Shown here: positions 58,640 to 64,000 of the stretch, in pieces
Numbering within the stretch: the stretch's first letter is position 1
Layout: each line of letters starts with the position of its first letter
Assembly (NCBI GenBank): GCA_013399855.1
Contig: VXAY01004335.1
Location: forward strand, 361,089 to 425,088
Source of the DNA: Oxyruncus cristatus
Taxonomy: Eukaryota; Chordata; Aves; Passeriformes; Cotingidae
Reading direction: 5' to 3'
Length of the DNA stretch: 64,000 nucleotides
The notes under the pieces: generated by a model
Database searches by the model: none
Told to the model about the DNA's origin: nothing
What the model saw: the letters and a program-made list of their open reading frames with translations, nothing else
Program-made: the position numbers and the translations under genes

Positions 58640-61600
58640 GAGCACATTCCCATTTCAGCCTAGACAATGTAAATATGTTCAGAGCTTGACTGGAAGTATA
58701 TATGAGAATTGCAGCTCTAGATCTTCACAGATATCCAAGTATTCTTCAAAGAGAAGCAGCATCTGCGGCAGTGAAGGGCCCCACTGCAGCATTAAAAGCA
58801 GAAAGCTATTCCAGGAGCAGTTAATTCATAAAATGTTATTGGCAATTCTGGAGTATGGATAGGTGAAGTGGTCAATTACGTAGCTTTGGTACAAGAAAAT
58901 AACACTCTTAATTTATCAATATAAAATATAATGGAACAGACATCATGAGCACCATTTTAGTAAAAAAACCAGCCAACCAACCAAAAAAAAAAACCAAAAA
59001 AACCCTAAAAAACCAAAACAAAATACCACCAAACTTCTGTTAAAAAATGTCAACAAAAAAGTTTTAACTTCTAATATCTTATAAAAGTTATGTTTAGAGT
59101 ATACTGTTTGTATCGTGGTTCAATTTTCTATAAAAAAAATCAATTTCACATTAGGAATCATTTAAATTAAACACATTTTTCAATGACTGCTAGCTCTTTT
59201 TCCAAATGTCACAGTCAAAATCAAACACAGAAGGCAAAAGGTCCGTGCCTACAAAATACTGGATTTTTTCATGTATATTCCCAATAACATTTAACAGAAA
59301 TCTATGTCCATGTTATTTGTTTAGAGGTTGACAAAAATAACGTTGTTCATACTTCAGTAATCAAAATGATTTCTCATAAAGATCAAAAGAATCCTGCATT
59401 TATTTCTTTTGCTCATAACACAGTTTTACTTTTAGTTGTATGATGAAAAGAAATTTAAAATGTAAGGTATATATGTACTGCTGCCAGAAGATTTCTGAAT
59501 CTGGTGAAATGAATTGCTTGTACTAACAGTCAGTTAAAAGGAGCATAAATCTAAATTTACAGTGGCTGACACCTGAGTCTTGGGGAGGGATTCAATTTAT
59601 ATACGCTCTATATGCATTCCATTACTGTAACATCTCTTTGTAAAAAACCTCACCAAACAAAACACAGTCCTTTCTCTCTGACCTAGTAAATAGCCGCACC
59701 TAACCCCTCATTTCAAAAGCACTGGCTATACCCATGGAAGTGACTATTCTTAGTACGATCATTGGCTCATGCTAAAAATCCATGCTTTGTCATAACCCAT
59801 CTTGCAATCAAGCCATGTGATATGACAGGATGTGTGTCATCTTGCCTCAGGTGGCCTATTAGGTTTAGAGCTGAAGGCCAAGTGACACAGCCATCTGTGC
59901 GTTGGTACTGCTTCTGTCTGATACTTTCCCTGATGCCTCTAGTCTGAGGATTTGGTTACCCAGTGCCCCTCAATAATATACACATATAATAAAACTAAAA
60001 TTGATAGTGATGTATTAAATTTATCACAGCAATTTTCAGAGGCTGAATAGACTTGATGTCTATACACAAACTTGCCATTTTCTTAAACTATGTATAGCTT
60101 TAAGGCCTTTAGGCCTTAAATAAAAACTGCAATATTTAATGCATATGTAACACAAATTGCAATACCTAGTTAGTTGTTTTCATTATATGCCCAATAACAT
60201 CAAAGGATGATTACAAATATCAATGTGCTACTGCACACATGGCAGGACTTGTGTATGTATATAAGTACAGTTTTGGGGTTTTCATAACCTAACAGAGAAA
60301 AAAGAGGTTAAATGGATGAGGCAGAAGAAATTACTTTTATTTACCTTTTTTTTTTTACCTATAATTACCCATCCTTATTCCCAAAATAAATCACAAGCCT
60401 GGGGTGCACCAAATGCAGGTAAGAATAAACAAACTCCTCAGGAACAAGCATAAACCTCCAATGACTGAATTCCACTCATCATTTTGCTCCCGATGAAAAT
60501 ATATTAGCTGTGCATGCAAGATTATGTGTACCATTACTCCAGGCAAGATTGAAAACATGCCACAAGCGTCATTCATCCACCCATCCCAGTGTACCTTCTA
60601 TCTAGTCTGATGGCTAAAACAGTCAAGTAAATGTTGGGGGGGTTGTTTTTTGTTTTTTTTCTACAGAGATTCAAATTTCTTTAGGAGAATGAGGGATTTG
60701 AATGTGAATCTTCCACAGTCTCATAGAGTATATCGACCACAGGGCTATTGTAAAAAGAATCAATTCTTGCTGTCTCAGTTCTGAAAGATGAGACTGCCTC
60801 TTGGTTTTTCACAAGTACAAGTTGACAAGTAAAATTTCCCAACATTCAGACATTGTGGAAATGCCAAAACTTTTTTTTTTTTTTGGCATGTGAACACTGA
60901 ACAGTGTTACACTTTGAGGCAAAACTAAAATCCTGTCCAACACACCAAGATCTCATTCATGTGCCTACTGAGCCTCAGAACTATCTATAGGCTTGCTTAG
61001 TCATTGGGAAGGGGAAAATATACTTACTTTACTGCAGAGGGGAACATTTTAAAAGCACTTGGCCATCTTTCTAAGTTATTCTTAGGGTAAGTGAGAGGAC
61101 CTGATTTTAAGCCATCCAGGCTTAAATCAATACAATAAGCACAGCACAACATTTTGGTTTTTTGGCCCTAATGATCCAGGGAAAGCTGCAAAATCTGGTC
61201 CAGTTCTTCCTTAGCAATCTTTTGAGTGATCTCACTTTTACTTTTTACCTTGATTATTTAGTCCCTAGTTCATAAAAATTCATTTATCAGGTCTTTTTAT
61301 CAAATTTGTGCATCTTACTATGAGAAAATAAGCTTTATTTTTATACTCTTTTCAGTCTTGATCTTTGTTCATAGAATGTTTTATCTAGAAAAATTAGAGT
61401 TAGAAAAAAAAGCTTCCAACGCTGTATGGTCCAAGGCTTATTTTAAAAATTATAGTAATCTCCATAGTCTGTTTTGATGCTGTGGGTTTCAGTCTTCAAC
61501 GCTGACAAAACCGACAGCCAACCAACCAAAAACATCCCTTAGAAGAGAGAGCTGCTCTCGTGTATGCTTCCCTGACTTATTTCTCTCTTTTTTTTTTTCC

Positions 61601-62720
61601 TGGTAGAAATAGCACCCAATCTCAAGTCAAATTTAATGACTGAATGTCATACATGAAGCTGTAAAAACTTAGCCAAAGGGACTATTTTTTCCTTGAAAAA
61701 TGTCACAAGTGAAAGACTGTAGGCCCAAAACTGATTTTCCATTCACACCACCTGTCTCGTTCTACTAACATAAAGATCCCTGGCTAACAGAAACATGATG
61801 GAACTTTTCCGTGTGTGCTTTGGGAAAAAAAGGCTGATAAAGACAGATAGAAAGAGCTAATATCATCAATGGTTTATCCAGGACACCAAGGAATAGTTTC
61901 TGAAGCTCTTGCTGTTTTGTTTGTTGGAGAGAAGTGTACTAAGGTACAAAATGTTACCTGTTACACTTCCTTCCTTGGCTGCAGATCTCCCCAGGCATCA
62001 AAGAAATTGTGCTGAAAAGAGAAAATCTGAAGCTTTGCCAGTTGCCACTGGACAGTACTGTACTGCAAATGACAGTCTCAATGTTTCCTTTCTCTGCTTT
62101 GACCACATAACCTCAAAGAAACAATCTATAAAAGAACTGCAAGGGTATTTTTAAGAGATATACCTTAAGAAATAGTCTGTAAAAGGAAATAGAAAGCCCC
62201 ACAAAAGTAAGGATCACTAAATGAACAGACCAGAAGTGAGGGCAATTTGTAATGAACATCTAATTAGCTCATTAGGCTGCACGTCTAGAGTAGGAAGACA
62301 GGAAAGACCCGTTTCCCCACAGACCATCACCAACACTCAGAGAGAACAGAGAAGAAGCCCCAGAGACCCTCAGCACCTGCAGAAGAATAACAGTTCAGTG
62401 AAGGAAGAAAATAAGGGCATAATGGTGTCATAGAAGATTAACAAAAGCAGAAGGTGAAAGTTGCAGGAAGGGAATAGACTCATGTAGACATAGATAATTT
62501 GATTTGAGTAGGGTATATATCCATCTTAGAGACAAAGTGAGATAAATCCTGGAATATCTGTTATTCTCCTATCTATTCAGTATGTATTGTAACTGCGGTT
62601 TATACATTTGCTTTTTGTTTTTTACTTCGTTCACACCACTCATGTCATAGCCAAGTCGTATCTCAGTTCCTGCTGCTCTATAGGTAGGACTACATCTGCA
62701 GACATAGAATGAAGTCTCCC
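58640..62720. other. AT-rich non-coding DNA
   Basis: No gene recognised. Contents are an A/C-rich patch at 58960-59030, a perfect 22 bp inverted repeat at 60099-60120 and T-runs at 60350-60357 and 60871-60883. Open frames are at most about 90 codons and nondescript. Confidence 0.6.
60099..60120. repeat. Perfect inverted repeat, 10 bp arms, 2 bp centre
   Basis: TTTAAGGCCT is followed by TT and then AGGCCTTAAA. Confidence 0.9.
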
Positions 62721-63038
62721 TTTCACAGAATCACAGAGGCTGGAAGAGATCTCCAAGATCATTGAGTCCAACCTTTGATGGACCGCCAGCTTGGCAAACA
62801 GACCATGGCACTAAGTGCCGTGTCCAGTCGTTTCTTGGATACCTCCAGGGACAGTGATTCCACCATCTCCCTGAGCCGCCCATTCCAATACTTGACCACC
62901 CTTTCAGTGAAGAAATTCTACTTGATGTCCAACATGAACCTCCCCTGGTGCAGCTTGAGGCCATTTCCTCTTGTCCTGTTACTGGTTGCCTGGCAGAAGA
63001 GACCAGCCCCCACCTGGCTACAACCTCCTTTCAGATAA

Positions 63039-63458
63039 TTATAGAGTGAGAAAGTCTCCCCTGGGCTTTCTTTTCTCTAAGCTAAACAACTCCAGCTCCC
63101 TCAACTGCTTCTCATACGACTTACCCCCTAGACCTTTCACCATCTCCCTTTCCCTTCTCTGGACATACTCCAGCACCTCGATGTCTTTCTTGTAGTGAGG
63201 GGCCCAAAACTTATCACAGGATTTGAGGTGCAGCCTTATCTGTGCTGAGTACAGAGTGATAATCACTGCCCTGGTCCTGCTGGCCACACTATTTCTGATA
63301 CAGGCCAGGATGACATTGGCCTTCTTGGCCACCTGGGCACACTGTTGGCTCATGTTCAGCCCTCTGTTGACCTGCACCCCCAGGTCCTTTAGGACTGGGG
63401 AAGAGTGGCTGGAAAGCAGCCCAGCAGTATAGTGCTGTGTGGGGTCCTTGTGACACAA
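63039..63458 (-). pseudogene. CR1 ORF2 C-terminal remnant
   Basis: In a full CR1 this part lies downstream of the reverse-transcriptase domain of the ORF2 endonuclease/RT polyprotein. Here 139 codons remain open. Residues matching the family begin at about KDLGVQVN and run to ELELFSLEKRKPRGD; before that, a stretch of about a dozen residues is foreign because the DNA is locally inverted. The 3' side is closed by a frameshift. No start codon context, endonuclease or RT catalytic motif is present. Confidence 0.88.
63391..63426. repeat. Local inversion within the CR1
   Basis: GGGGAAGAGTGGCTGGAAAG reads here in sense orientation, while the flanking CR1 blocks (CACCCCCAGGTCCTT on one side, GTGCTGTGTGGGG on the other) are antisense. 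Confidence 0.75.
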
Positions 63459-63530
63459 GTGCAGGACCCAGCACTTTGCCTTGTTGAACCTCCTACTGTT
63501 GGCCTTGACCCATCAATCCAGATTGCTGTG

Positions 63531-64000
63531 CCCCTTTCCCAATACTCCTTCTCTTTCATACTCTTTTTTTCCTCCCTGTTTTTTTATTGGTCTTTAGCGG
63601 CTATATAGCTTGAAAAATCTGGATTTCTGACTTTCCATACAGTTGACTCTTCAGAAAATACAGTATTAGCACTGATATTATTTCTCTTCAAATATGCATT
63701 CCTTTTTGGGGGAAAATAAAAAATGGTCTGAACTTTAAAGCCTCAGAAAAAGAGTTGAAAATAGAATTGCAGTGCTAATGCACCTCAATCTTTGTTACAA
63801 TAATTTTCCCTTTCTAAATTAATAAAAAGAATGGAATAGCGGGAAATAGGACAAATTAGCAGGTGTGGTTTTGGAGATTAGAATGGTCTTTAAAGCTTCA
63901 TAGTGATAACAAAAAATATCACTAACAACTTACCTATATAACACATCTGTATCTTGATCCACTAAGGAACATTACATTACAAACTTTTACTTTATCAGAT
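63531..64000. other. AT-rich non-coding DNA
   Basis: No gene or recognisable repeat in the last part of the window. Confidence 0.6.

Larger units (their letters stand above)
62724..63530 (-). mobile_element. CR1 LINE fragment (minus orientation), ~800 bp
   Basis: The longest CR1 copy in the window. The plus strand starts CACAGAATCACAGAGG and continues with typical antisense blocks to GTTGGCCTTGACCCATCAAT. On the minus strand, 63458-63039 keeps 139 open codons of the ORF2 C-terminal region after the reverse-transcriptase core, including LNMSQQCAQVAKKAN, LACIRNSVASRTRA and FWAPHYKKDIEVLE. A two-base deletion relative to the usual sequence ends the frame just after RGDFLTL. A ~36 bp block inside (63391-63426) is inverted. 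The element is 5'-truncated and cannot encode a working protein. Confidence 0.93.

Noticed and set aside
62775..63432. Plus-strand frames across the antisense CR1
   Set aside because: Shadows of the minus-strand ORF2 remnant.
1..64000. CRISPR arrays, bacterial operons, tRNA or rRNA genes
   Set aside because: No regularly spaced identical repeats, no prokaryotic gene density, and no tRNA cloverleaf or rRNA sequence noticed by eye. A tRNAscan or Rfam run would be decisive for small RNAs.

Overview
The window is AT-rich, repeat-poor to repeat-moderate vertebrate DNA with no clearly identifiable protein-coding gene, tRNA or rRNA. It looks like bird DNA, probably a songbird. Several CR1 LINE fragments carry the typical 3' end of short ATTCTATG/ATTCTGTG-type repeats, and LTRs of types I recognise from avian (mainly passerine) endogenous retroviruses are present. 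The species call rests on recall of these families, not on a search. The stretch is best read as intergenic or deep intronic sequence.

Layout. 1-15.3 kb: AT-rich single-copy-looking DNA with microsatellites, a possible relic of a pogo/Tigger-type transposase DNA-binding domain near 5.74-5.89 kb, and an assembly gap in a long A-tract (13.9 kb). 15.3-16.1 kb: a minus-strand solo-LTR candidate with an open, splice-bounded frame just downstream of it. 16.1-34.9 kb: mostly featureless AT-rich DNA with a CR1 tail at 25.9-26.05 kb, a T/G-rich G-quadruplex-prone tract at 26.6-26.76 kb, a 450 bp purine-rich block at 21.24-21.71 kb and a small gap at 25.66 kb. 35-43.9 kb: single-copy-looking DNA with one degenerate open frame (38.0-38.5 kb) and a 50 bp segment duplicated between 39.3 and 41.55 kb. 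43.9-47.9 kb: a cluster of CR1 copies interrupted by two LTRs in opposite orientations. 52.9-54.2 kb: an antisense CR1 followed by a GC-rich unclassified block open on both strands. 56.1-58.64 kb: a nested stack in which an ERVL-type LTR is split by a CR1 fold-back and by a second LTR. 62.7-63.53 kb: an antisense CR1 keeping a recognisable ORF2 C-terminal reading frame with a local inversion inside it.

No set of genes working together is visible. The informative content is the order of retroelement insertions: the ERVL-type LTR came before both the CR1 and the second LTR nested in it, and the CR1 at 44.2-45.4 kb came before the LTR inside it. The candidate exons are hypotheses from splice motifs and open frames only; I recognised no product for any of them.
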